Assembly: GCA_037953625.1 (NCBI GenBank)
Contig: CM075651.1
Location: forward strand, 109,431,001-109,495,000
Direction of reading: 5' to 3'
Length of the DNA stretch: 64,000 nt
Source of the DNA: Crotalaria pallida
Lineage: Eukaryota > Streptophyta > Magnoliopsida > Fabales > Fabaceae
The notes beneath the pieces were generated by a model that saw only the letters and a list, made by a program, of their open reading frames with translations, did not search any database and was not told where the DNA came from. Shown one piece after another: positions 33,339-45,425 of the stretch; the first letter of the stretch is position 1; every line of letters begins with the position of its first letter. Made by a program: the position numbers and the translations under genes.

Positions 33339-33709
33339 TGACCAGTTCTCTTTTTCCTTGGCATTTCAAAATGCCATAACTTCTTCGTTACCCGTCGGAT
33401 CTCGCTCAAATTTGAAAGCAAGCTTCCTCACATATTACCCTTCACATCCAACGGTGGAATTTACGTTTTGAGTTGTAAATATTTTATTTTTAATTTCCTA
33501 ATATAGGGTGTTTACAACACCGAAAACATTGCTTCTAACGCTCTTTTGTTCATCTTTCAACCTCCTTTCTGATGCCAATACTTCTTGACTTCCTTATGTC
33601 ATTCAAAGAACTCCTAATCCATCATTTTAAATCCTTTTTACAATAATCCTTACTTCCAAATCTTATCATTATTCTAATTACTCTTAGAATTAAAATTCGG
33701 GATGTTACA

Positions 33710-34197
33710 TAGAGGGTGAAGCATGAGTCCTTAGAGGTTCTAAGAATTGTAGAATGGTTAAGAGAGTATTCTAATGGGTTAGAATGGTCTAGGAATGTGT
33801 ATTAGGACATTTAAGAACCTTTAGAATGATCCGAAACAAAGCTTGGTGCCACGAGGGACGTAGAGGGTGTGACATGAGTGCTTGGAAGTTCTAACAAGTG
33901 TAGAACTGTTAAGAGAGTATTCTAAAGGCTTAGAATGATCTAGGAATGTGTATTAGGACATATAAGAACCTTTAGAATAATCCTAAACAATGCTTGGTTC
34001 CCAAAGGGACGTATAGGGTGTAGCATGAGTCCTTGGAGGTTTTAACAAGTGTAGAATGGTTAAGAGAGTATTCTAAACGCTTAGAATGGTCTTGGAATGT
34101 GTATTAGGACATATAAGAACCTTTAGAATGATCCTAAACAATGCTTGAGTCCCCAAGGGACGTAGAGGGTGTAGCATGAGTCCTTACAGGTTCTAAC
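33710..34197 (-). repeat. Satellite block 4 (about three monomers, reversed)
   Basis: Reverse-complement monomers between solo LTR E and element B, ending at CTAAC, the left target duplication of B. Confidence 0.93.
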
Positions 34198-34532
34198 TGT
34201 AACACCCTGCACATTCCACGTATTAACTTAAAATACTAAAGAGATTTATTTTGAGAAAAATGTTTTTGAAAGAATATTTTCTTAAATAAATTCCTTGTTT
34301 CACGTTTTCAAGATAGTAAAAGATTTTGAAGAATGATTTTCATGAAATAATGAGATGAATTTTAAAGCTAAGTTTTTGAAAATGCTTATGTGTCTAAATT
34401 TCTTTTAATGAAATGCTGAATTTTTCTACAAGAAATTATTTTATGAAAGTGTGTTTTATTCCCCAAAAATATGTGCTTAATATTTTTGGTATTATTATTA
34501 TTATGATACATGAATAATTTATTTTATGCATG

Positions 34533-34650
34533 AGTATGTGTGTGAATGTGTGTGAATATGTGAGTGATGCGTGTAAGCGTGTGTGTATGCATGAGAATAT
34601 ATGTGTGTGCAACGTGTGAGTGCATGGATATGGCCGTGTGTTTGTGTGTG
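34533..34650 (+). repeat. TG-rich tract in B left LTR
   Basis: Imperfect GTGTGTGAA/TGTGTGTATG repeats, present again at 41432-41549 in the right LTR. Same relative position as in A and C. Confidence 0.75.
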
Positions 34651-37277
34651 TGTACATGCCATGATTTCATTCTAATTTAAAAACAAGAAGCTTATAGACT
34701 AAGGCTAGAACCATGAGGAAACTAAGTTAGTAAAGTAACTAAATCCTAATTATTAGTTAAAGGAGCAACTAAACCTAAGGAGACTTAGTTCCTTAATTCA
34801 CTCCTTTTGTCTCCTTAGAATTGATAATCTCCACCCATGCAAAGATTTGAAGAGCCAAAATTACCCTCCCTTGAAAACACCTTGGCCGAATGGACTAGGG
34901 ACAAAAGAGGAAAAAGCCTCATGCCTTTACCCTTGTTTACTTATAGTCGAATGGGTGAAGTGTTGGCCACTTCATTCCTCATTTTCACATTTCATTTCTT
35001 TCATCTCCCATCATCTTCCAAACACTTTTGTTGAGAGCAAAAATCAAGCTCTAACCACCTAAAAGAGAAAGGCCGTGAGTGAGCAAGGAGGAAGAAGGAG
35101 AAACCAAACTCAAAAAACTCAAGCCATTCCTTGAAGTCCCAAGACTTTAGAAGCTAGGAGATCAACCCTTTCGTTAGTAGGTAGCTAGAAGTCATATAGG
35201 AAATTGTAGTAGCTTAGTTCTCTTTGATCTTGTAAATTTTCTTTCCTTTCTTCCTTGCATGTCAATTTTCTAAGTTTTGTTTATGTTGATCTTGGACTTT
35301 TAAGATTTAAAAGAATCTTGTAAATCTCTAATCAACGGGCTTTATAATTCCATTAAAGTTTTCATAAAAGATCTTAAAGTTTTTCAACATAAATCCTAAA
35401 AAAATCTAAAGGGTTGTTGAGATTTTTGTAAAACTTAAAGTAAATTTCCTTGCATGTTGATTTTCTTCCTTAAAATCGTGGTTTGTGATGTGTTTGAGGG
35501 TATATGTGATAAATAAATATGTAACCTTTGATTTTCATGTTGGTGTGATGATGATCTTGATGGATTGAATATATGCATGTCTTGTTTATGCTTGGATCTT
35601 AAATTTTAAGAATAAATAAACTCCTAGAACTCTTGATCAAGAGCCATACGATTCGGCCTTGACTAGAACAATGGGCCTTGTTGTTTTTGATTTAATCTAA
35701 GTGATTGCATGTTAATTTCATGTCTAGGAACTTTGATTTGAAATGTTGAAATGCTTGATCTTTGAGCTTAATTTTCTAAAAGCTTTGATTTTGCCTTGAT
35801 CCTTGAAAAAGTTTTGATCTTGAATCAAACACATGATTTCCAAACAAAAGATTTAATCTCCCATCCATGTATGTCACGGTTTTGGTTTTTCCTACCTAAA
35901 GTGATTTTAATCTTTGATTTATACTATTATGTTTGAATTCATAACTTGATCTATAAAATCTAGATGCATACATGTTATTTTTAAAATGAGCAAGGCTTGA
36001 TTCCTTTAGACATCATTTCGATTGTACCAAGACCCAAAGGAAAGAAGCTTTTGAAAATTAATTTCTAACTTGAGCTATGTTTAATGTTCATGCATGATGG
36101 AGATTTGAAGTTAAACCTTAATTTTAGTAGTGAAGAGTTCGGTCTAGACTTAGAAATCAAGGAATCATGTTTTGACTTTCATGAGAGATACATGCATGTG
36201 AATTCCTTTCATTTTGATTTAAGAATTTTGTGATTCTGCATGTTGAACAATGAACCTAAAACCTTTACCTTGGTTATGATGAGATTCGGCCTATGTTTGC
36301 TAAGTAGACTAGGATTCTTTCTCTCATGAATTGACCAAGAGTAATGAGTATGTCTTGAAAACTATTGTTAAATTAATATGCTTGCAATTATGTTGTGATT
36401 ATATATTTTACACTCGCTCTTTAATTAAAAATAGGGAGAATGAATAAATTAAATGATTTTGGGGAAAAGTATTGCACTTAAATGAATGTATGTACAAGCA
36501 TGAGTATTTGGGTAGGAATAAAAGAAAGAGTAAATAACTTAGTTGCATGAGAAAGAAAATAGAATTTTAATGCCTGAAATAAATCAAGTTGCATTATGTG
36601 TTTCACATTGTAATTCTTAACTTGTTTCTTTGATATCCTACGGCCACATAGAGTAAAATACATTTAGGAAAGTTTGAACGCCTATGATAATCTTTGGAAA
36701 GGATAGAATTGTTTAAAGTAGGCAAAATAAATGTGTTTGATTTAAATCCTTGGTTCAATTTGGTTCGTGAATATGTACATGCCTAAATGTTCTGTGCTAT
36801 GAACCATTTATGAGTTGTATGATTGCCTTGATGATTGCCTAAATGTAAAATATGCTTGGTGAAGTATTGCTTGTGGTTTATGTGTTAATTGATGTTTGAA
36901 AAACATGCGAATATGTAATTGACTTTGAAACTAATTGGTTTTAAGAAATTCCCTTTGATTTATTTGAGTTGTGTATGGCTGCCCAAAGTTTGTTTTATGG
37001 TAGAAACTTGAATTCTAAAGTATTAATTTTGAATAAAAGAGTTATTTAAAACAAAGAATTTTTTATGATGTTTTCAAAACGGTTTTAAAATGTTTACAAA
37101 TACCAAAAAATACGAGGAATGAAAAGTGTCTAAGTTATGGAAAAGGTTTTCTTAATACAAGACAATGACTTAAGCATATTTTATTTAGTACGAGGAAAAT
37201 CTTAAAAACAAGGGATTGGGGCAGTCGGCAGTCAAAGGATTCGAGGAGACGGTATGCATTAAATAGCTGGACCTCAG

Positions 37278-39113
37278 GTGAGAGAGAAGCTATCCTAAGA
37301 CACTGTGGTGTTTAGGTGATTTATTAGGACGTCCCGTATCATGTCAAAGATCGGGACTAAGTGGTTGGCGTTAGTAGTATAAGTGGCAATTGTTTGATTG
37401 TGTGGCCACTTATACGAATGTGACAAAAACCACACTGTTGTCATGTGATGTCTGTGTGATTGATAGCATGCTTTCGTTCGTTTATTTATTTATTTAATTA
37501 TGCAAGTTAAATTTAAGTATTATTGAGAATCAATTGATGGACGACTGTTACGTCCTGAAATAAGGAATGAAAATGAAAGGAATGAGTGGTGGAAATAGTA
37601 AGATTGAAAGTAAAGAGATAATGAGAAAGGAATAATGAGGGAGAGAAAAGAGATAAGAATTGAGATTGGGGGAAAGCAACAATGAGAATGACGAGAACGA
37701 GCCAGAGCTGGGGAATGTGATGTTGATCATGAGAATGAGATGTAAATTGAGCGGAGCTGGGCTCCTTTTGTTTTGGTTTTAGTCTGGGACTAGTGTTGAG
37801 TTGAGCTTGCTCCTTCATTAGCGCCCAGCAAAGTTGTACTTTTGAAAGGGTTTTTGAAAAGCAGTTTTGAAAAGGTTTTGATGAAAGATTTTCGAAAGGA
37901 TTTTTTTGAAAAGAGACTTTGAAAATATTTGTAAAATGAGAGTTTTGAAAAAGTTTTGTGAAATAGTCTTTTTGAAAGAGTTTTGTGAAAAGATGTATTT
38001 TGAAAGGAATTTTGTGAAATAACACTTTTTGAGAGAAATTGATGGAAACAATGTTTTGTTGTGAAAGAGTATGGAAAGAGATCTTGTGAAAGTTTTTGAA
38101 ATAGTGTTTTTGGGAAAGTTTGGTGAAACGAAATTGAGATATGAGATTGTGAAAAAGTTGAGAGATGAGATTAGAGTTTGTTGATGTGATCCCAGCTCTG
38201 TGCTATGCGAAATTTGATGAGAGCAAGGCTGTGCCAAGTTATTGGTCGGGACTCGTTGAAGGGTTGCACGAAGGACGGGCCGACCTTAGAATAATTAAAA
38301 AGATAAAAGACTTAAAAGACATACACGGTGAGGCATGAGAGTGCGAAGTAGTGGAGAGGAAGGAACGATAAGTATCTATGGATACTTAGGACGAGATTGC
38401 ATTAGGGGAGGACGATGACGGTGAAACGTCAAGAAGTCTAGAGTGTGTTTCTAGGCAGAACAAACTCCACATGTGGCGCACTAACGTGGTGGGGACTGGG
38501 TCTAATGTCGTGGTGAGTTCTGTGGGCCCACTAGAAACATACTGTCGCCCCCTAGATTGCAAATCGAGAACAGTGAGAAGGACTGGAGTGGGGCATCTTG
38601 TTTGCCACTACGAGGCAGTGAGCCATGTTATTGATATTGAGGCTGAGCCTCCTGGTCTGGGACCATTTGTGTTGAGACAGTTGTCGAGCCCGCACGGTAA
38701 AGGTCCTGTACTCCTGTTTGCTTCCGTCTAGGTTGGTTGGATGACCGAGGAGATGTAGACGTGTGAGATGACGATAACAAAAGGGGTACCTCGATGATAT
38801 TGTAATCCCCCCAACCATCGAAGGTTATGAAATGATAAAACGTAGAAATAAAGATTGGAAAGAGATTGAGAATGTAGTTGAGAAGGAAGGAATGGGTATA
38901 AGTTTGGTAAAACAAGAAAAAATAATGAAAGTAACAATGAGGATAATAGTGATATGTTTGATTATTGTGTTGTATGTATATTGTGTGTTGTATGTTTGTA
39001 TGGTCCTACTATTTCACCTATCGTAATCCCACCCCGTCGACGATTCGTCGTTCGGATCGCTTACTCTCTCCTGTTCGTTGTTCTATCGGTGTTGCTGGTA
39101 TCGCAACGGGCAG
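37278..39113 (+). other. Predicted intron in B left LTR (1,836 nt)
   Basis: Donor CTCAG|GTGAGAG; acceptor region CTTACTCTCTCCTGTTCG, then CGGGCAG|ATGG. Both ends are conserved in C (60125-58376, minus strand), and the acceptor also in A. The ORF begins at the first base after the acceptor. Prediction only. Confidence 0.4.
37838..38110 (+). repeat. Degenerate TTTTGAAAAG repeats, B left LTR
   Basis: Repeated TTTTTGAAAAG/TTTTGTGAAA words at about 20-25-bp spacing, copied at 44737-45010 in the right LTR and in antisense at 59370-59605 in C. Long minus-strand frames here are low-complexity shadows. Confidence 0.65.
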
Positions 39114-39470
39114 ATGGAGTATAGTATGGATGTTACTACGTGGTGCAAGTATGGAAGAGGATGGAAGCGCACCCCAAGCGGCTGGGTCTGGACCGACTAT
39201 ACCCAGATCGTGATTCAAGATTCGGAACATCAACTTAGTGGAGCTGACTTGGAGCCACGCTTGGGGCAAGTCACCGTACGAGGGTACAAGAACTATGCAG
39301 AGAAGTTTCGGTACGAGACACGGAGTAACTCATCCCTTCTCAATGGAGCGGAGTTGGAATCTACTAGTAAGGATGTGGGAACATCAAGGGAGGCATCGTC
39401 TTCGAAAGCGAAGAGAGGACGTAGAAAGAAGAAGGATCTTCATCCGATTGTCTTTAATCGAGCAGTTTAG
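39114..39470 (+). CDS. LTR-embedded ORF, 118 residues (B left LTR)
   Basis: The ATG abuts an AG acceptor-like site, and the frame runs 118 codons to TAG, ending 365 bp before the LTR end. The N-terminal half is aromatic and Trp-rich (TTW, YGRGW, GWVW, RGYKNYAEKF). The C-terminal part is Ser-rich, then strongly basic (SKAKRGRRKKK), like a nuclear localisation or nucleic-acid-binding tail, and ends HPIVFNR. No family is recognised. Element C has the homologous frame with the same start, stop and near-equal length. In the first 70 codons I count 17 synonymous-only differences against 13 amino-acid changes, which suggests selection for protein sequence. It could be a retrotransposon accessory protein or an old captured exon. 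An ATG-less upstream extension is open only for a short way and overlaps the predicted intron. Confidence 0.6.
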   Translation: MEYSMDVTTWCKYGRGWKRTPSGWVWTDYTQIVIQDSEHQLSGADLEPRLGQVTVRGYKNYAEKFRYETRSNSSLLNGAELESTSKDVGTSREASSSKAKRGRRKKKDLHPIVFNRAV

Positions 39471-39838
39471 GGATAATGTAGTTGGATAGACTGGAATGGG
39501 TATTTTGTGTTAAGGATTACCTACGTGCTGAACTAATGATGTAACTAAGCTTCTTTTGAAGCATGCCCGACTTTGAAAAGAATGTATGAACTCTTCTTAT
39601 GAAATGGTTTAAGTAGAAATCAAACTGTTTTCCTAATGAAACGTTTTTCAAAAAGGAGTTGTGAGATCCAAGTAACAACTCGGTTTTCGAAGTAGAAGGT
39701 TGAAGGATGTTAATAACTTTTTCAAGAAACATTTTCAAGTCCTTCAACAATGTCTTTTAATAAAATGGCCTCATTTTTTTCAACATTAATAAATAAAAGT
39801 CAGTGGTTTTAGTTCTCGAAAATCGGGCTGTTACAGAA

Positions 39839-39850
39839 TGGTATCAGAGC
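39839..39850 (+). other. Primer binding site, initiator tRNA-Met (element B)
   Basis: TGGTATCAGAGC starts 3 bases after the left LTR. Confidence 0.92.
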
Positions 39851-41083
39851 TTATGGTAATCCTTAGTAGCCTTAAGCATGGGCTTACATGCTTTGTTTGT
39901 GTGACTCTGTGTGTGTAGGGATAGAAACAGAGGATCAAGTTCTCGTCTCCTTAGGATGAGGGACTTTGTTTGTGGCATTAGAGTTGACCAAGTTAGTCTA
40001 AGGAACTTATCCTATAGTTTGAGGGATGTAGACTAAGTAGAAAGTGAACAGATCGAGACCCCCCTAACCTTAATGTCTCCTTAGCGATTGAATAAATCCC
40101 AGTTTGTTGACCTAGATGTACCCCTGCCCGAGTAGTAGTCCGTATCTTTGAGAAAGTAGGCTGTTCTTCTTGGCACCACTGTTTGTTGAATTGCTTCAAC
40201 AAAAACAGTTCTTGTTACTAAAAATTTGAATCTTTTCTTCATGAGCCCTATCAAACCGTAGCTTTTCGATCCTTTCCAAGGTGTATTAGCTTGATTACTG
40301 AAACTAGAAGTGTCATAGTTACCCAGATAATCTAGGCCTAGGCAATCATGGATGAATCAGTGATGTTAGTGGAGTAAAGGATAGGACAATGGTTAACCTA
40401 GTAATAAGTTTAAGAGAAGTTGGGGAGTCGTAAGGGAGAAAAGAGGCGTATATTACAGGGTATTAGGAGGAAAGTAGGAGAATTAGAATTGACCTAAACC
40501 CTAACCAGAGGTGTAGATAGTAAAACTGAAAGGCTGGATTAATGACTAAACTAAATCTAAGGAGAAAAGTGAAGTTTGTCAGAGAAGTAAGCAAACCCAA
40601 GTTGTAGTAGAACCCCCTTAAGTTAGAAAAATGATAGACGAAAACATTAGAGATACAAGGAGAGCTGTAGAAAGAGTGGTTGTCATGAATTAGTAAGAAC
40701 CTAAATTATAGAAAATAGTGAATATCTGAGGATTTCAGGTGAAATCCTGTGTTTTTGGAGATGTATGCCTTTTTGTTTGCTTGCTTTTCCCCTAAGTCCG
40801 TACCTATGGTTGGACTTTCTGTGACGACGATCAGCTAAGGGAGCGTCACCTTCTTCGGTTAGTCCATTGGACTTAACCCGATTTGACACGCAACGGATGG
40901 TATGAGTGGGACTTCTTCATCTGAAGCCCACAAACGAGGAGTACGGCAAAGCGAATTAGACCAACAGAAGAGAATACGACAACCAAGCGAAAAGGGGAGT
41001 GTCTTATGTGAATCACAGTGACGTAAGAATTGTGTGCCCTACTGCCCAATCCGTAATGTATTTCTCGGGGACGAGAAATCTTT

Positions 41084-41096
41084 AAGTTGGGGAGAA
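41084..41096 (+). other. Polypurine tract (element B)
   Basis: AAGTTGGGGAGAA immediately before the right LTR; identical to that of A. Confidence 0.85.
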
Positions 41097-44000
41097 TGTA
41101 ACACCCCGCAAATTCCTCGTATTAACTTAAAATACTAAAGAGATTTATTTTGAGAAAAATGTTTTTGAAAGAATATTTTCTTAAATAAATTCCTTGTTTC
41201 ACGTTTTCAAGATAGTAAAAGATTTTGAAGAATAATTTTCATGAAATAATGAGATGAATTTTAAAGCTAAGTTTTTGAAAATGCTTATGTGTCTAAATTT
41301 CTTTTAATGAAATGCTGAATTTTTCTACAAGAAATTATTTTATGAAAGTGTGTTTTATTCCCCAAAAATATGTGCTTAATATTTTTGGTATTATTATTAT
41401 TATGATACATGAATAATTTATTTTATGCATGAGTATGTGTGTGAATGTGTGTGAATATGTGAGTGATGCGTGTAAGCGTGTGTGTATGCATGAGAATATA
41501 TGTGTGTGCAACGTGTGAGTGCATGGATATGGCCGTGTGTTTGTGTGTGTGTACATGCCATGATTTCATTCTAATTTAAAAACAAGAAGCTTATAGACTA
41601 AGGCTAGAACCATGAGGAAACTAAGTTAGTAAAGTAACTAAATCCTAATTATTAGTTAAAGGAGCAACTAAACCTAAGGAGACTTAGTTCCTTAATTCAC
41701 TCCTTTTGTCTCCTTAGAATTGATAATCTCCACCCATGCAAAGATTTGAAGAGCCAAAATTACCCTTCCTTGAAAACACCTTGGCCGAATGGACTAGGGA
41801 CAAAAGAGGAAAAAGCCTCATGCCTTTACCCTTGTTTACTTATAGTCGAATGGGTGAAGTGTTGGCCACTTCATTCCTCATTTTCACATTTCATTTCTTT
41901 CATCTCCCATCATCTTCCAAACACTTTTGTTGAGAGCAAAAATCAAGCTCTCAACACCTAAAAGAGAAAGGCCGTGAGTGAGCAAGGAGGAAGAAGGAGA
42001 AACCAAGCTTAAAAAACTCAAGCCATTCCTTGAAGTCCCAAGACTTTAGAAGCTAGGAGATCAACCCTTTCGTTGGTAGGTAGCTAGAAGTCATATAGGA
42101 AATTGTAGTAGCTTAGTTCTCTTTGATCTTGTAAATTTTCTTTCCTTTCTTCCTTGCATGTCAATTTTCTAAGTTTTGTTTATGTTGATCTTGGACTTTT
42201 AAGATTTAAAAGAATCTTGTAAATCTCTAATCAACGGGATTTATAATTCCATTAAAGTTTTCATAAAAGATCTTAAAGTTTTTCAACATAAATCCTAAAA
42301 AAATCTAAAGGGTTGTTGAGATTTTTGTAAAACTTAAAGTAAATTTCCTTGCATGTTGATTTTCTTCCTTAAAATCGTGGTTTGTGATGTGTTTGAGGGT
42401 ATATGTGATAAATAAATATGTAACCTTTGATTTTCATGTTGGTGTGATGATGATCTTGATGGATTGAATATATGCATGTCTTGTTTATGCCTGGATCTTA
42501 AATTTTAAGAATAAATAAACTCCTAGAACTCTTGATCAAGAGCCATACGATTCGGCCTTGACTAGAACAATGGGCCTTGTTGTTTTTGATTTAATCTAAG
42601 TGATTGCATGTTAATTTCATGTCTAGGAACTTTGATTTGAAATGTTGAAATGCTTGATCTTTGAGCTTAATTTTCTAAAAGCTTTGATTTTGCCTTGATC
42701 CTTGAAAAAGTTTTGATCTTGAATCAAACACATGATTTCCAAACAAAAGATTTAATCTCCCATCCATGTATGTCACGGTTTTGGTTTTTCCTACCTAAAG
42801 TGATTTTAATCTTTGATTTATACTATTATGTTTGAATTCATAACTTGATCTATAAAAGCTAGATGCATACATGTTATTTTTAAAATGAGCAAGGCTTGAT
42901 TCCTTTAGACATCATTTCGATTGTACCAAGACCCAAAGGAAAGAAGCTTTTGAAAATTAATTTCTAACTTGAGCTATGTTTAATGTTCATGCATGATGGA
43001 GATTTGAAGTTAAACCTTAATCTTAGTAGTGAAGAGTTCGGTCTAGACTTAGAAATCAAGGAATCATGTTTTGACTTTCATGAGAGATACATGCATGTGA
43101 ATTCCTTTCATTTTGATTTAAGAATTTTGTGATTCTGCATGTTGAACAATGAACCTAAAACCTTTACCTTGGTTATGATGAGATTCGGCCTATGTTTGCT
43201 AAGTAGACTAGGATTCTTTCTCTCATGAATTGACCAAGAGTAATGAGTATGTCTTGAAAACTATTGTTAAATTAATATGCTTGCAATTATGTTGTGATTA
43301 TATATTTTACATTCGGTCTTTAATTAAAAATAGGGAGAATGAATAAATTAAATGATTTTGGGGAAAAGTATTGCACTTAAATGAATGTATGTACAAGCAT
43401 GAGTATTTGGGTAGGAATAAAAGAAAGAGTAAATAACTTAGTTGCATGAAAAAGAAAATAGAATTTTAATGCCTGAAATAAATCAAGTTGCTTTATGTGT
43501 TTCACATTGTAATTCTTAACTTGTTTCTTTGATATCCTACGGCCACATAGAGTAAAATACATTTAGGAAAGTTTGAACGCCTATGATAATCTTTGGAAAG
43601 GATAGAATTGTTTAAAGTAGGCAAAATAAATGTGTTTGATTTAAATCCTTGGTTCAATTTGGTTCGTGAATATGTACATGCCTAAATGTTCTGTGCTATG
43701 AACCATTTATGAGTTGTATGATTGCCTTGATGATTAACTTCACTGATTATATGCTTGGTGAAGTATTGCTTGTGGTTTATGTGTTAATTGATGTTTGAAA
43801 AACATACGAATATGTAATTGACTTTGAAACTAATTGGTTTTAAGAAATTCCCTTTGATTTATTTGAGTTGTGTATGGCTGCCCAAAGTTTGTTTTATGGT
43901 AGAAACTTGAATTCTAAAGTATTAATTTTGAATAAAAGAGTTATTTAAAACAAAGAATGTTTTTATGATGTTTTCAAAACGGTTTTAAAACGTTTACAAA

Positions 44001-45425
44001 TACCAGAAAATACAAGGAATGAAAAGTGTCTAAGTTATGGATAAGGTTTTCTTAATACAAGACAATGACTTAAGCATATTTTATTTAGTACGAGGAAAAT
44101 CTTAAAAACAAGGGATTGGGGCAGTCGGCAGTCAAAGGATTCGAGGAGACGGTACGCATTAAATAGCTGGACCTCAGGTGAGAGAGAAGCTATCCTAAGA
44201 CACTGTGGTGTTTAGGTGATTTATTAGGACGTCCCGTATCATGTCAAAGATCGGGACTAAGTGGTTGGCGTCAGTAGTATAAGTGGCAATTGTTTGATTG
44301 TGTGGCCACTTATACGAATGTGACAAAAACCACACTGTTGTTATGTGATGCCTGTGTGATTGATAGCATGCTTTCGTTCGTTTATTTATTTATTTAATTA
44401 TGCAAGTTAAATTTAAGTATTATTGAGAATCAATTGATGGACGTCTGTTACGTCCTGAAATAAGGAATGAAAATGAAAGGAATGAGTAGTGGAAATAGTA
44501 AGATTGAAAGTAAAGAGATAATGAGAAAGGAATAATGAGGGAGAGAAAAGAGATAAGAGTTGAGATTAGGGGAAAGCAACAATGAGAATGACGAGAACGA
44601 TCCAGAGTTGGGGAATGTGATGTTGATCATGAGCATGAGATGTAAATTGAGCGGAGCTGGGCCCCTTTGTTTTGGTTTTAGTCTGGTACTAGTGTTGAGT
44701 TGAGCTTGCTCCTCCATTAGCACCCAGCAAAGTTGTACTTTTGAAAGGGTTTTTGAAAAGCAGTTTTGAAAAGGTTTTGATGAAAGATTTTCGAAAGGAT
44801 TTTTTTGAAAAGAGACTTTGAAAAGATTTGTAAAAGGAGAGTTTTGAAAAAGTTTTGTGAAATAGTCTTTTTGAAAGAGTTTTGTGAAAAGATGTATTTT
44901 GAAAGGAATTTTGTGAAATAACACTTTTTGAGAGAAATTGGTGGAAACAATGTTTTGTTGTGAAAGAGTATGGAAAGTGATCTTGTGAAAGTTTTTGAAA
45001 TAGTGTTTTTGGGAAAGGTTGGTGAAACGAAATTGAGATATGAGATTGTGAAAAAGTTGAGAGATGAGATTAGAGTTTGTTGATGTGATCCCAGCTCTGT
45101 GCTATGTGAAATTTGATGAGAGCAAGGCTGTGCCAAGTTAGTGGTCGAGACTCGTTGAAGGGTTGCACGAAGGACGGGCCGACCTTAGAATAATTAAAAA
45201 GGTAAAAGACTTAAAAGACATACGCGGTGAGGCATGAGAGTGCGAAGTAGTGGAGAGGAAGGAATGATAAGTATCTACGGATACTTAGGACGAGATTGCA
45301 TTAGGGGAGGACGATGACGGTGAAACGTCAAGAAGTCTAGAGTGTGTTTCTAGGCAGAACAAACTCCACATGTGGCGCACTAACGTGGTGGGGACTGGGT
45401 CTAATGCCGTGGTGAGTTCTGCGGG
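41097..45425 (+). mobile_element. Element B right LTR, first part
   Basis: Collinear with 34198-38526 and split at GCGGG by the nested element. It has the same TG tract, leader, donor-like site and TTTTGAAAAG repeats as the left LTR. No gene is present. Confidence 0.92.

Larger units (their letters stand above)
30619..33709 (-). mobile_element. Solo LTR E (3,091 bp)
   Basis: Termini TGTAACACCC and GGATGTTACA, with TAGAG duplicated (30614-30618, 33710-33714) in otherwise continuous satellite. There is no primer site inside. It shares the plan of D in the same orientation: palindromes at the right end, GAGAGAGA-rich leader, AAGGTAAGG donor, hairpin array, acceptor. Several overlapping plus-strand open frames at 31289-32298 are products of the stop-free hairpin repeat and are not called as genes. 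Confidence 0.87.
34198..39835 (+). mobile_element. Element B left LTR (5,638 bp)
   Basis: TGTAACACCC to GGGCTGTTACA. Along it: TG-rich block (34533-34650), purine-rich leader (about 35040-35110), AT-rich middle, donor-like CTCAG|GTGAGAG at 37277/37278, TTTTGAAAAG repeats (37838-38110), a block shared with A and C (about 38430-38530), acceptor and ORF (39114-39470). Apart from that ORF I find no gene. Confidence 0.92.
39836..41096 (+). mobile_element. Element B interior (1,261 bp, non-coding)
   Basis: It contains the Met-tRNA primer site, AT-rich sequence with no supported gene, and the polypurine tract. The C interior is homologous (for example the block around 40800-40990 matches 63560-63690 in reverse complement). 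TCTCGGGGACGAG before the purine tract resembles the tail of chromovirus interiors. Confidence 0.8.

Noticed and set aside
37513..38237. Minus-strand frames of 139-170 codons in the B left LTR (and 44448-45136 in the right)
   Set aside because: They run antisense through the TTTTGAAAAG repeats and give Phe/Lys/Ser low-complexity peptides.
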